A DNA stretch of 64,000 nucleotides from positions 33,985 to 97,984 of the forward strand of contig JAUNGI010000002.1 of the NCBI GenBank assembly GCA_030524525.1, written 5' to 3'. The notes beneath the pieces are model-generated. The model was not told the DNA's origin and ran no database searches. It worked only from the letters and a program-made list of their open reading frames with translations. The DNA is from Lachnospiraceae bacterium (lineage in GTDB: Bacteria > Bacillota > Clostridia > Lachnospirales > Lachnospiraceae). Position 1 is the stretch's first letter, and each line of letters opens with the position of its first letter. This document shows positions 51,202 through 60,446 of this stretch, one piece after another. The translations under genes and the position numbers were made by a program.

Positions 51202-52146
51202 ATGGAGCAGGAAGCGCGGTTCGGACATGTGTCCGTATTGCTGAAAGAAGTCGTGGAGGGCTTGGCGGTCAAGCCGGACGGTATTTATGTGGACGGAACG
51301 CTGGGCGGAGCCGGACATGCCTGTGCGGTCGCGGCGAAGCTGACGACCGGAAGGCTGATCGGCATTGATCAGGACGCGGACGCGATCGCGGCGGCGACCG
51401 AACGGCTTGCGCCTTGGAAGGAACGCGTTGCGATCGTGCGGAGCAATTACGAGGAAACGGTTTCGGTGGTGCGCGGCTTGGGCGTCGAGCAGGTGGACGG
51501 CATTCTGCTGGATCTGGGAGTTTCTTCGTATCAGCTCGATACGCCGGAGCGGGGGTTCAGCTATAAAACGGACGCGCCGCTGGACATGCGCATGGACGAC
51601 CGCATGGAAAAGACGGCGAAGGACATCGTAAACGGATACTCGGAAAACGAGTTGTATCGTATGATACGGGACTACGGAGAGGACGCCTTTGCGAAAAACA
51701 TCGCAAAGCATATCGTCCGGGCACGGGAGGTTCGCCCCATCGTCACGACGGGACAGCTTGCGGAGGCGATCGAATCGGCGATTCCCGCAAGAGTTCGGTG
51801 GGCGGGGGGACATCCGGCAAAGAAGACCTTTCAGGCGATCCGGATCGAACTCAACCGGGAGCTTTCGGTTTTGGAAGCTTCGATCGGCGGAATGATCGAT
51901 CTGCTGGCGCCGGGCGGCCGGTTCTGCATCATTACATTTCATTCTTTAGAAGATCGCATTGTGAAAAACGCATTCCGGCAGGCGGAGCATCCTTGCACCT
52001 GCCCGCCCGATTTCCCGGTGTGCGTATGCGGAAAAAAGCAAAAAGGCGTAACGGTTACAAAAAAACCGATCTTGCCGTCGGAGGAGGAGCAGACTGCCAA
52101 CTCCAGAGCGAGAAGTGCAAAGCTGCGAATTTTTGAAAAACGGTAA
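51202..52146 (+). CDS. rsmH: 16S rRNA m4C1402 methyltransferase RsmH
   Basis: This 314-aa enzyme has [13 protein letters not shown], the SAM motif [48 protein letters not shown] and a C-terminal [17 protein letters not shown] 51202 is preferred over GTG 51193; GGCGGGGTGACGG precedes it. It is the usual second gene of the cluster. Confidence 0.96.
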   Translation: MEQEARFGHVSVLLKEVVEGLAVKPDGIYVDGTLGGAGHACAVAAKLTTGRLIGIDQDADAIAAATERLAPWKERVAIVRSNYEETVSVVRGLGVEQVDGILLDLGVSSYQLDTPERGFSYKTDAPLDMRMDDRMEKTAKDIVNGYSENELYRMIRDYGEDAFAKNIAKHIVRAREVRPIVTTGQLAEAIESAIPARVRWAGGHPAKKTFQAIRIELNRELSVLEASIGGMIDLLAPGGRFCIITFHSLEDRIVKNAFRQAEHPCTCPPDFPVCVCGKKQKGVTVTKKPILPSEEEQTANSRARSAKLRIFEKR

Positions 52147-52163
52147 GGAAGGGGTAAACAAAG

Positions 52164-52715
52164 ATGGCAACAAGAAGGGGCGCAGCAGAGGAGAATAGAA
52201 GGCTCAGGGGAACCTATGTCGCAGGCAACGTGGTGCCGAAGCCGGTCTATGAACCGCAGCGCGAGCCGAGACGCGTCCCGTTGGAGCGTCCGGAGCGCAG
52301 AAGCGGCGAGGAGCAGCTTCCGCTGTTCGATTTCCGCAGAGGGATCGACCTTGCGGCGCTTGCCATGCTTGTGGCTGCGCTGGGAGTTACGATTTTCGTT
52401 ATGATTCAGTATCTGAGCGTTTCGGCAAGGATCGTGGAGCTGGACAAGGCGATCAGCAATCTGACGACGCAGTACGAGGCTCTGCGGGATTCCAACGAGA
52501 ACAAGCTCGCGGAAATTGCGGACGAGGTGGACCTGAACGAGGTCTACGAGATCGCCGTCGGAAGACTGGGCATGGTTTACCCGAAGGACAACCAGATCAT
52601 CACCTATCAATACGAAGGCGAAGGCTATGTGCGTCAGTATGCGGCGATCCCCACCGCCTCGTTGGAAACGCAGACGCTTCTGCAGGAGGCGCTGGATCGG
52701 TTGTTTCGGAAATAA
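52164..52715 (+). CDS. ftsL: Cell division protein FtsL-like
   Basis: This 183-aa bitopic protein has a basic cytoplasmic N-terminus (about 1-60), one membrane segment (about 62-84), and a short extracytoplasmic coiled coil (SARIVELDKAISNLTTQYEALRDSNENK-like, about 88-125) followed by VYEIAVGRLGMVYP, the FtsL-type end of the zipper. FtsL works with DivIC and FtsQ to activate septal synthesis. It is named by topology and position; the long N-terminal part is typical of this group. Confidence 0.8.
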   Translation: MATRRGAAEENRRLRGTYVAGNVVPKPVYEPQREPRRVPLERPERRSGEEQLPLFDFRRGIDLAALAMLVAALGVTIFVMIQYLSVSARIVELDKAISNLTTQYEALRDSNENKLAEIADEVDLNEVYEIAVGRLGMVYPKDNQIITYQYEGEGYVRQYAAIPTASLETQTLLQEALDRLFRK

Positions 52716-52730
52716 AAAGGGTAGAGAACC

Positions 52731-54665
52731 ATGGCGGTAAGGAAACAAAGAAAAAAGAGCAAAAAAAGACTCACAAGAAAAATGCAGAAGAATTTCCTTC
52801 TGGTATTTGCGGTTATTGTGGGGCTTTTTTTGTGTTTATTTATTCGTATGGCGTACATCCGCGCTTCGAAGGGGACGGAATACAGCAACGCGGTTTTGAG
52901 CCATCAGAGCTACGTCAATTCTTCGCTGCCCTATGCGCGCGGGACGATCACCGACCGGAACGGCGTGCAGCTTGCGGTCAGCAAACGGGTCTACAACGTG
53001 ATCCTCGATCCGTCGGTGGTGCTGAGCGACGAAAAATTCAAGGAGCCGACGCTGAACGCGCTGGCAGAGGCGTTTTCGCTGAACAAGGCGGAGCTGGAGC
53101 AGATCCTGACGGACAACCCGGAAAGCGCCTATTATGTGCTGCTGAAGGATCAGCCCTACGAGCTGATCGAGACCTATGAAAAGCTGCGCGAGGCCAATCA
53201 TAAGGTCGTTAAGGGCGTATGGTTCGAGACCGAATACGTGCGCGAATATCCATACGGGTCTTCCGCGTCCCATGTGATCGGCTATACAAACAAGGGCAAT
53301 GTCGGGACCTACGGGATCGAACAGTATTACAACTCCTATCTGAACGGCAAAAACGGCAGGGAGGCGGGGTATTACGACGCCGAGCTGAACCTTGTGAAAA
53401 AGGTATGGGAGGCGGAGGACGGCGACACCGTGGTTTCCACCATCGACATTTATCTGCAAAACATCGTGGAGGAAAAGATCCGGGAATTCCTGACCGAATA
53501 TTCCTGCGAAAACATCGGCGTTGTCCTGATGAACCCCAACAACGGAGAGATCTACGCGATGGCGTCCAACGAGGGCTTCGATCTGAACGACCCGCGGAAT
53601 CTGGACGCATACTATACTGCGGAGGAGCAGGCGGCGATGACCGACGAGGAGCAGCTTGCCGCGCTGAATAAGATGTGGAGAAACTTCTGCGTCAGCGATA
53701 CCTACGAGCCGGGCTCCACGTTCAAGCTGCTGACGGTTTCCGCCGGCTTGGAGGAAAGTTTGATCTCGACCGGCAGCTCGTTCTACTGCGAGGGAGCCAG
53801 AAAGCTTGGAAAGTGGACGATCCACTGCAACCGGCAAAGCGGTCACGGCAGCCTTTCGCTGACCGAGTCCCTGATGTTTTCCTGCAATATGGCGATGATG
53901 GACATTTCCGCGAAGGAGGGACGCGCCCTGTTCCGGTATTATCAGGAGCATTTCGGACTGGGCAGCAAGACCGGCCTCGACCTTCCGGGCGAGGCTGCCG
54001 GCATTCTGATCGACGAAGATCTGCTCAACGAGACCGAGCTTGCGACGAGCAGCTTTGGTCAGGGCTTTAACGTGACGATGGTGCAGATGCTTTCCGCATA
54101 CTGCTCGCTCGTCAACGGCGGCTATTACTATCAGCCGCATGTGGTAAAGGAGATCGTCAATCAGGACGGGGCGACCGTGTTTGAAAACAGGGACAGCCTG
54201 CTGCACTGCACCGTAAGCAATTCGACCTCGGAATTTATTAAACAGGCGGCTTATATGACCGTGGAATCGGGAACCGCTACGCCGGCAAAGGTGGAGGGCT
54301 ATCTCGTGGGCGGAAAGACCGGAACGGCGCAGAAGGGAAACCGCGCGGACAAGAAATATGTCGTTTCGTTTATCGGCGGCGCTCCGGCGGACGATCCGGA
54401 GGTCTGCATCTATGTGGTCATCGACGAGATCCATGACGAGACGTTATACAACAGCAGTAAGCCCGCAACGCAGCTCACGAGCAAGATTTTGGCGCAGGTG
54501 CTTCCGTATCTGGGCGTTTACCCGGAGGGCGATATTGATTACGGCGTGGAATACACCGGAGATCAGGAGAGCGGAGACGAGGTCAGCGAAGGGCCTGTCG
54601 AAGAAGACGGAGAGGGCGACGGGAGCGAGCCGTCCGTCACGCCCACCGCAGCGCCGGAGGGCTGA
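52731..54665 (+). CDS. Class B penicillin-binding protein, septal transpeptidase (FtsI/PBP2B-like)
   Basis: This 644-aa monofunctional transpeptidase has a basic N-terminus, a membrane anchor (about 21-40), a dimerisation/pedestal domain starting at ARGTITDRNG, and a transpeptidase domain with S329-TFK (SxxK), FSCN (SxN), and K529-TGT in GGKTGTAQ. The C-terminus has an acidic Pro/Thr tail instead of PASTA domains. Position after ftsL marks it as the vegetative division PBP. ATG 52731 follows AAAGGGTAGAG. Confidence 0.9.
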   Translation: MAVRKQRKKSKKRLTRKMQKNFLLVFAVIVGLFLCLFIRMAYIRASKGTEYSNAVLSHQSYVNSSLPYARGTITDRNGVQLAVSKRVYNVILDPSVVLSDEKFKEPTLNALAEAFSLNKAELEQILTDNPESAYYVLLKDQPYELIETYEKLREANHKVVKGVWFETEYVREYPYGSSASHVIGYTNKGNVGTYGIEQYYNSYLNGKNGREAGYYDAELNLVKKVWEAEDGDTVVSTIDIYLQNIVEEKIREFLTEYSCENIGVVLMNPNNGEIYAMASNEGFDLNDPRNLDAYYTAEEQAAMTDEEQLAALNKMWRNFCVSDTYEPGSTFKLLTVSAGLEESLISTGSSFYCEGARKLGKWTIHCNRQSGHGSLSLTESLMFSCNMAMMDISAKEGRALFRYYQEHFGLGSKTGLDLPGEAAGILIDEDLLNETELATSSFGQGFNVTMVQMLSAYCSLVNGGYYYQPHVVKEIVNQDGATVFENRDSLLHCTVSNSTSEFIKQAAYMTVESGTATPAKVEGYLVGGKTGTAQKGNRADKKYVVSFIGGAPADDPEVCIYVVIDEIHDETLYNSSKPATQLTSKILAQVLPYLGVYPEGDIDYGVEYTGDQESGDEVSEGPVEEDGEGDGSEPSVTPTAAPEG

Positions 54666-54673
54666 GGGTTAAG

Positions 54674-54701
54674 GCATATCTTCGGAAAGCGTTCATAAAA
54701 T
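54674..54701 (+). promoter_or_regulatory. Sigma-E promoter of the SpoVD-like PBP gene
   Basis: GCATATC (54674-54680) and CATAAAAT (54694-54701) are separated by 13 nt. Each differs from the sigma-E consensus by one base, and the spacing equals that of the spoIIIA promoter in this window. spoVD is sigma-E-controlled in B. subtilis. Confidence 0.65.
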
Positions 54702-54730
54702 ATTAAGAACACGCCCCGGAGAACACTGCG

Positions 54731-56524
54731 GTGCTTCAAATGAAATCCTATATGAAACGGAACTGGCTGCTGACGACCGTCGTTATTTTTCTGGTGATCG
54801 CCGGACTGACGGTGCGGCTCGGCTATCTGATGCTCCATAAGTCGGAAACCTATGCGGAAATGGCGGAGGACGTCTGGCAGCGCGAACGCTCGATCAAGGC
54901 GGCGCGCGGACAGATCTACGACCGGAACGGCGTCGTACTGGCGACGAACGAATCGGTCTGCACGGTCTCGGTCATCCATAACCAGATCACCGATCCGGAA
55001 ACCGTGATCCAAGTCCTTTCGGAAACGCTGCACCTGACCGAGGAGGCGGTGCGCAAGCGAGTGGAGAAGCGTTCCTCGATCGAACGCATCAAAGCCAACG
55101 TGGATAAGGAGACGGGGGACTATCTGAAAAGTCAGAAGCTGGACGGCGTCGTCGTGGATGAGGATTACCGCAGGGTCTATCCGATCGGGACGATCGCCTC
55201 GCGCGTGATCGGCTTTACCGGAGCGGACAATCAGGGCATTTTGGGACTGGAGGTCGCCTACGAGGACGTGCTCGGCGGCACAAACGGGACCATCCTGACC
55301 ACGACCACCGCCCACGGACTTACGATCGACGGCGCGGCGGAAGCAAGAGTGGAGCCGATCGCGGGACTTGATCTTTATACAAGTCTCGATTACAATATAC
55401 AGTTATACTGCCAGCAGGCGGCGGAAAGCTGTCTGGCGGCGACCGGGGCGAAGACGGTCAGCATCGTCGTAATGAATCCGCAGAACGGCGAGATCCTCGC
55501 AATGACGACGCTGCCGGAATTTGACGCGAACACGCCCTACGCTCCGGTGGAGAGCCTCCTGTTTACGCTGGACGAGGAAGGCGTTCGGCATCCCTACGCA
55601 TGGGAGACGCTGACGGAGGACGAAAAGACGAATTTCCTCAATGCGATGTGGCGGAATCCGCTGATCTCCGACACCTACGAGCCGGGCTCCACGTTTAAGA
55701 TCGTGACTTCGACGGCGGCGTTTGAGGCCGGCGTTTTGAAGGTCTCCGACCGGTTTTATTGTCCCGGCCATTATGTGGTCGAGGATCGGATCATCCACTG
55801 TCACAAGCGCGCCGGGCACGGCAGCGAGGATTTCCGGCAGGGAATCATGAATTCGTGCAATCCGGTGTTTATGCAGATCGCGGAGCGCACGGGGGCGGAA
55901 CAAACGTACGTCACCTATAAGAAGCTGGGACTGTTTCAGAAGACCGGCGTCGATCTGCCCGGAGAAGCCAATTCGATCATGCACAAGCTGGAAAACATCG
56001 GCGCGGTGGAGCTGGCGACCATGTCGTTCGGACAGTCGTTTCAGATCACGCCGCTGCAGCTTCTGACCGCCGCAAGCTGCGTTGTCAACGGGGGGACCCG
56101 CATTACGCCGCACTTGGGAGTTTCGGTCATGAATCCGGAGACCGGAGAGATCACGGAGCTGTCCTATCCGACCGAGGAAAACTGCGTTTCGGAGGAAACG
56201 TCCGCGCTGATGCGCGAGCTGCTGCACGACGTAGTCGCCGAGGGAACCGGAAAGCGCGCGTATCTTGCGGGCTATACGATCGGCGGAAAGACGGCGACGA
56301 GCCAGAAGCTTCCGCGAAGCTCGCATAAATATATCGCCTCGTTTCTGGGCTTTGCGCCGGCGGAAGATCCGCAGATCATGGCGCTTGTGCTGATCGACGA
56401 GCCGGTCGGCGTATATTACGGCGGAACCATCGCCGCTCCCGTCGTACAGGAGGTCTTTGCCAACGTGCTGCCCTATCTGGGCATCCCGATGACGGAGGAG
56501 ACCGCGGAGGAAACGGAAAACTAA
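54731..56524 (+). CDS. spoVD: Class B penicillin-binding protein, SpoVD-like
   Basis: This 597-aa transpeptidase has a membrane anchor (about 12-33), the AARGQIYDRNGVVLATN pedestal start, S320-TFK, MNSCNPVF, and K520-TAT in GGKTATSQ, where most class B PBPs have KTGT. It has no PASTA domain. A sigma-E-type promoter in the 65-nt gap suggests use in cortex synthesis, as for SpoVD. GTG 54731 has GGAG 9 nt upstream; ATG 54740 is an alternative. SpoVD function is inferred. Confidence 0.8.
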   Translation: MLQMKSYMKRNWLLTTVVIFLVIAGLTVRLGYLMLHKSETYAEMAEDVWQRERSIKAARGQIYDRNGVVLATNESVCTVSVIHNQITDPETVIQVLSETLHLTEEAVRKRVEKRSSIERIKANVDKETGDYLKSQKLDGVVVDEDYRRVYPIGTIASRVIGFTGADNQGILGLEVAYEDVLGGTNGTILTTTTAHGLTIDGAAEARVEPIAGLDLYTSLDYNIQLYCQQAAESCLAATGAKTVSIVVMNPQNGEILAMTTLPEFDANTPYAPVESLLFTLDEEGVRHPYAWETLTEDEKTNFLNAMWRNPLISDTYEPGSTFKIVTSTAAFEAGVLKVSDRFYCPGHYVVEDRIIHCHKRAGHGSEDFRQGIMNSCNPVFMQIAERTGAEQTYVTYKKLGLFQKTGVDLPGEANSIMHKLENIGAVELATMSFGQSFQITPLQLLTAASCVVNGGTRITPHLGVSVMNPETGEITELSYPTEENCVSEETSALMRELLHDVVAEGTGKRAYLAGYTIGGKTATSQKLPRSSHKYIASFLGFAPAEDPQIMALVLIDEPVGVYYGGTIAAPVVQEVFANVLPYLGIPMTEETAEETEN

Positions 56525-56574
56525 CGCGAAAATATCGCCCGCTTTCAGGGCAGGACATAGAAAGGAACATCCGT

Positions 56575-57936
56575 ATGAATTGGAATCAGAAGCATATTTT
56601 GGTGATCGGAGCGGGAAAGAGCGGAATCGCCGCCTGCCGACTGCTGGCAGGGGAGCCGGTCTCGCTCGTCCTGTACGACGGAAAGGCGGATCTGGACAAA
56701 GCCGCGCTTTTGGAGGCGCTCGGCGGGACGTTTTCCGGCGAGATCGTTCTCGGAGAAATGACCGACGGGCTGCTGGCATGGACGGAGCTGCTGATCGTGA
56801 GCCCCGGCGTGCCCACCGATCTGCCGTTTATCGCGGCGTTAAAGGAGAGAGGGGTCCCGGTCTGGGGCGAGGTGGAGCTGGCTTACCGTTTTGCGAAGGG
56901 CAGACTGATCGCCGTTACCGGAACGAACGGAAAAACGACGACCACGGCGCTGACCGGAGAAATTATGCGCGCCTATTTTGACGAGGTGTTCGTGGTCGGC
57001 AACATCGGAACGCCTTACACGGAAATGGTTTCGCAGATGACCGAAAACAGCGTGACCGTGGCGGAGATGAGCAGCTTTCAGTTGGAATCCATCGAGACGT
57101 TCCATCCGTGCGTCAGCATGATCCTGAACATCACGCCCGACCATTTGAACCGGCACCATACGATGGAGGCGTACGCCGACGCAAAGTTCAATATCTGCCG
57201 CAACCAGACCGCCGACGAGGTCTGCATTCTGAACTACGAGGACGAACGTCTGCGGGAAAAGGCGAAGGAGCTGCAGACGAAGGTGCTCTGGTTTTCGAGC
57301 CGCAGAGAGCTGCCGGAGGGACTGTTCCTTTCGGACGGCACGATCGTTTACCGGGAAGGAGAGCATACGACGCCGATCCTCGGCGTTGACGAGCTGAATA
57401 TCATCGGGCGGCACAATCACGAAAACGCGATGGCGGCCGTCGGCGCGGGGCTTGCCATGGGGCTTCCCCTTGCCTGCATCCAAAAGGGGCTGCGGAGCTT
57501 TGTGGCGGTCGAGCACCGCATCGAATATACGGCGACCAAAAACGGCGTCCGCTATTACAACGATTCCAAGGGCACCAACCCGGACGCTTCGATTCAGGCG
57601 GTGCGCGCCATGACCGTGCCCACCATTCTGATCGGCGGGGGCTATGACAAGGGTTCGGATTATGAGGAATGGATCGCAAGCTTTGAAGGAAAGATCCGCT
57701 GGCTCGTCCTGATGGGGCAGACCGCGGAGAAGATCGAGCAGACCGCAAGGCGCATGGGCTTTTCGAACATCGTCCGCGTCGCTTCGATGGAGGAGGCGGT
57801 CGCCTTTTCCCACGAGCATGCAAAGCCCGGCGAGGCGGTGCTTCTGTCCCCGTGCTGCGCAAGCTGGGGAATGTTCAAAAACTATGAGGAGCGGGGAACG
57901 ATCTTCAAAGAGCTGGTTCGGAAATTACCGGAATAA
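56575..57936 (+). CDS. murD: UDP-MurNAc-L-Ala:D-Glu ligase
   Basis: This 453-aa ligase adds D-Glu to UDP-MurNAc-L-Ala. It has VIGAGKSGIAACRLL, GTNGKTTTTALTGEI (ATP loop), AEMSSFQLESI, NITPDHLNRHH, IGRHNHENAMAA and YNDSKGTNPDASIQAV. ATG 56575 follows GAAAGGAAC. mraY, which usually precedes it, is missing here. Confidence 0.96.
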   Translation: MNWNQKHILVIGAGKSGIAACRLLAGEPVSLVLYDGKADLDKAALLEALGGTFSGEIVLGEMTDGLLAWTELLIVSPGVPTDLPFIAALKERGVPVWGEVELAYRFAKGRLIAVTGTNGKTTTTALTGEIMRAYFDEVFVVGNIGTPYTEMVSQMTENSVTVAEMSSFQLESIETFHPCVSMILNITPDHLNRHHTMEAYADAKFNICRNQTADEVCILNYEDERLREKAKELQTKVLWFSSRRELPEGLFLSDGTIVYREGEHTTPILGVDELNIIGRHNHENAMAAVGAGLAMGLPLACIQKGLRSFVAVEHRIEYTATKNGVRYYNDSKGTNPDASIQAVRAMTVPTILIGGGYDKGSDYEEWIASFEGKIRWLVLMGQTAEKIEQTARRMGFSNIVRVASMEEAVAFSHEHAKPGEAVLLSPCCASWGMFKNYEERGTIFKELVRKLPE

Positions 57937-57957
57937 ATCAAGAGGAGGGAGAAGCCG

Positions 57958-59106
57958 ATGACGACGTTAACACGCGAGGATATGGACCGCAGCGTTTCGA
58001 CAAAACCGAAGCAGTACTATGACTATACGTTGCTTTTCCTGATCATCTTTCTGGTGGGCTTCGGGATCGTTATGATCAGCAGCATCAGCGCCTACAACGC
58101 GACCAAGTATTACGACGATGCGTTTCTCTTTGTCAAGGGGCAGCTTCAATATGCCGTGCTGGGGCTTGTGGCGATGGTCGGCATTTCCATGTTCGACTAT
58201 CATCTGGTGACGCTGCGATTTCTGCGCGTGCGGCTTGTCACATGGTTTTATCTGATCTGCGTTGCGATGCAGCTTGCGGTTCTGTTTGTGGGACATTCCA
58301 CGAACGGTTCGTCCCGCTGGCTTGAGCTTGGACCGATCCGCTTTCAGCCCTCGGAGCTGACGAAGATCGCCGTGATCCTGCTTGCCGCGTTCGTTGTGCA
58401 GAAAGCGCCGAAGATTCTCGACCACTTCCTCGGTTTTGTGTTTGTTATGGCGATCTTCGCTCCGGCGATCGGGCTGGTGCTGATCGAGAACCTGAGTACG
58501 GCGATCATTCTGGTGGGGATCGTCTTTGTGATCTGCTTTATTACGAGCCGAAAAAAGGGCTATTATTTTATCAGTATGGGGGTTCTGGTCGTGGGCGGCG
58601 CCCTCGCGATCTTCAAGGTATCCTACCGTGCGGAGCGTATCGACAATTGGCTGCATGTGGAGACCGCGGACGGCGGCTATCAGATCCTGCAGGGACTTTA
58701 CGCGATCGCCTCCGGCGGCTGGTTCGGCAAGGGGCTCGGGAACAGCATCCAGAAGCTCGGCTATATTCCGGAGGTGCATACCGATATGATCTTCTCGTGT
58801 ATCTGCGAGGAGCTGGGCATTTTCGGAGCCGTCTGCCTGCTGGCGCTCTATGCGATCCTGCTTTGGCGCATCTTTCTGATCGGGCTCCACGCGCCCGACC
58901 TGTTCGGCAGCCTGATCGTCTGCGGCGTTTTTGTACAGATCGCCCTGCAGGTTTTGATCAACGTCGCCGTGGTTACCAATTCGATTCCGGCGACCGGAAT
59001 TCCGCTTCCGTTCGTCAGCTACGGCGGCAGCTCTCTGATCTTTACGATGATGGAGATCGGAATGGTGCTGAGCGTTGCAAAACGAATTGATTACGGGAAT
59101 TCCTGA
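57958..59106 (+). CDS. ftsW: SEDS glycosyltransferase FtsW
   Basis: This 382-aa polytopic protein has about ten membrane segments and SEDS signatures: STNGSSRWLELGPIRFQPSE, GGYQILQGLYAIASGG, LGNSIQKLGYIPEVHTDMIF, and the C-terminal GIPLPFVSYGGSSLI. It polymerises septal glycan with the class B PBP encoded upstream. SpoVE is an alternative name, since SEDS members are hard to tell apart. ATG 57958 follows GAGGAGGGAG. Confidence 0.9.
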   Translation: MTTLTREDMDRSVSTKPKQYYDYTLLFLIIFLVGFGIVMISSISAYNATKYYDDAFLFVKGQLQYAVLGLVAMVGISMFDYHLVTLRFLRVRLVTWFYLICVAMQLAVLFVGHSTNGSSRWLELGPIRFQPSELTKIAVILLAAFVVQKAPKILDHFLGFVFVMAIFAPAIGLVLIENLSTAIILVGIVFVICFITSRKKGYYFISMGVLVVGGALAIFKVSYRAERIDNWLHVETADGGYQILQGLYAIASGGWFGKGLGNSIQKLGYIPEVHTDMIFSCICEELGIFGAVCLLALYAILLWRIFLIGLHAPDLFGSLIVCGVFVQIALQVLINVAVVTNSIPATGIPLPFVSYGGSSLIFTMMEIGMVLSVAKRIDYGNS

Positions 59107-59168
59107 GGCCATGCACCGATCCCGGAGGCGGGGAATAGGATATACCAATTCCGCGCGGGAGTTGGATT

Positions 59169-60446
59169 ATGGAACGACTGGTCATTCAGGGGCAGCAGCG
59201 GGTTGCAGGAGAGCTGACGGTACAGGGGTCAAAAAATCTGACCCTGCCGATCTTGTGCGCCTGTCTTTTGATCCCGGAGCCGGTTGTGCTGACCCATTGC
59301 CCGAGAATTTCCGACGTGGAAGAAACGCTGGAGATGCTTCGAAAGCTCGGCGTGTATGTGCAGCAGGAGGGGCATACGATCCTCTGCGACGCTTCGCAGG
59401 CTTCGCCCTCGGGGCTGTCGCGGGAGATGACGCAGGGCAATCGGATGTCGATCCTGATGCTGGGGGCAATGGTTTCGCGCTTTGGCTATGGAAGGATCGC
59501 CTATCCGGGCGGCTGCCGGATCGGAAAGCGGCCGGTCGATCTTCACGAAATGGTGCTGGAAAGCTTCGGCACGGAATTGGAAGACGCCGACGACGGGCTG
59601 GAGGGAACAAGAAAACAGAAGAACGGCTGCCGGATCTCGCTGCCGTTTCCGAGCGTGGGAGCGACGGAGAACGCTCTGCTTTGCGCCTGCCTTTCGGAAG
59701 GGGAATCGGAGATCGTCGGCGCGGCAAGAGAGCCGGAGATCACCGGACTCTGCCGGTTCTTAAACGGCGCGGGAGCGCAGATTCGCGGCTTGGGGACGTC
59801 CCGGCTGCAGATCGGCGGGGTAAAGCGTCTGCACGGAACCGGCTATGAGATCGAGGCGGACCGGATCGTTGCGGGAACCTATCTGACGGCTGCCGCCGTG
59901 ACCGGAGGCGAATGTCAGCTTTGGGGCGTCCGCCCCCAGCAGCTTAGCAGCTATCTTGATTTTCTGGCGCGGCTTGGCTGCGGACTGCATTTGCAGGAGC
60001 AGGGCGTCCGTCTGACCGCGCCCCTTCGCCTGACCTCCCGGCTTCGCGTCAAGACCGAGCCCTATCCGGGCTTCCCCACCGACCTGCAGCCGATGGCTGT
60101 CGGAGCGCTCAGCGTTGCCGAGGGAGAGGCGGAGCTGGAGGAAAGCATTTTTGAACGGCGCTTTGACGCTGCGGAGGAGATGCGGCGCTTCGGCGCAAGG
60201 GTGCAAATTGCGCCGCCCTGTATATCCGTTCGGGGCGTCCGCAGACTGCACGGCGCGGACGTGACCGGGCGAGACCTGCGGGGAACGGCGGCGCTGCTCA
60301 TAACGGCGCTGGCGGCGGAGGGCGAGACCCGTCTGGAGGGCGAACGCTATCTGAAGCGGGGCTATGAGGATATGCTCCGGGATCTGGCGCAGCTTGGCTG
60401 CGGCGAAATACGAAAGGAAGCAAAGGAATGGCAATCATACGGCTGA
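59169..60446 (+). CDS. murA: UDP-GlcNAc 1-carboxyvinyltransferase (divergent MurA)
   Basis: This 425-aa EPSP-synthase-fold enzyme makes the first committed peptidoglycan precursor. Catalytic residues are kept: K22-N23 in QGSKNLTLPIL, C116 in YPGGCRIGKRPVDLHEM, and D305 in GFPTDLQPMA. The usual MRAS-type active-site stretch reads NRMS in TQGNRMSILMLGAM, and the middle has an acidic insertion (about 137-150). It ends overlapping ftsQ by 19 nt. It may be a second, cluster-bound MurA. Confidence 0.88.
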   Translation: MERLVIQGQQRVAGELTVQGSKNLTLPILCACLLIPEPVVLTHCPRISDVEETLEMLRKLGVYVQQEGHTILCDASQASPSGLSREMTQGNRMSILMLGAMVSRFGYGRIAYPGGCRIGKRPVDLHEMVLESFGTELEDADDGLEGTRKQKNGCRISLPFPSVGATENALLCACLSEGESEIVGAAREPEITGLCRFLNGAGAQIRGLGTSRLQIGGVKRLHGTGYEIEADRIVAGTYLTAAAVTGGECQLWGVRPQQLSSYLDFLARLGCGLHLQEQGVRLTAPLRLTSRLRVKTEPYPGFPTDLQPMAVGALSVAEGEAELEESIFERRFDAAEEMRRFGARVQIAPPCISVRGVRRLHGADVTGRDLRGTAALLITALAAEGETRLEGERYLKRGYEDMLRDLAQLGCGEIRKEAKEWQSYG

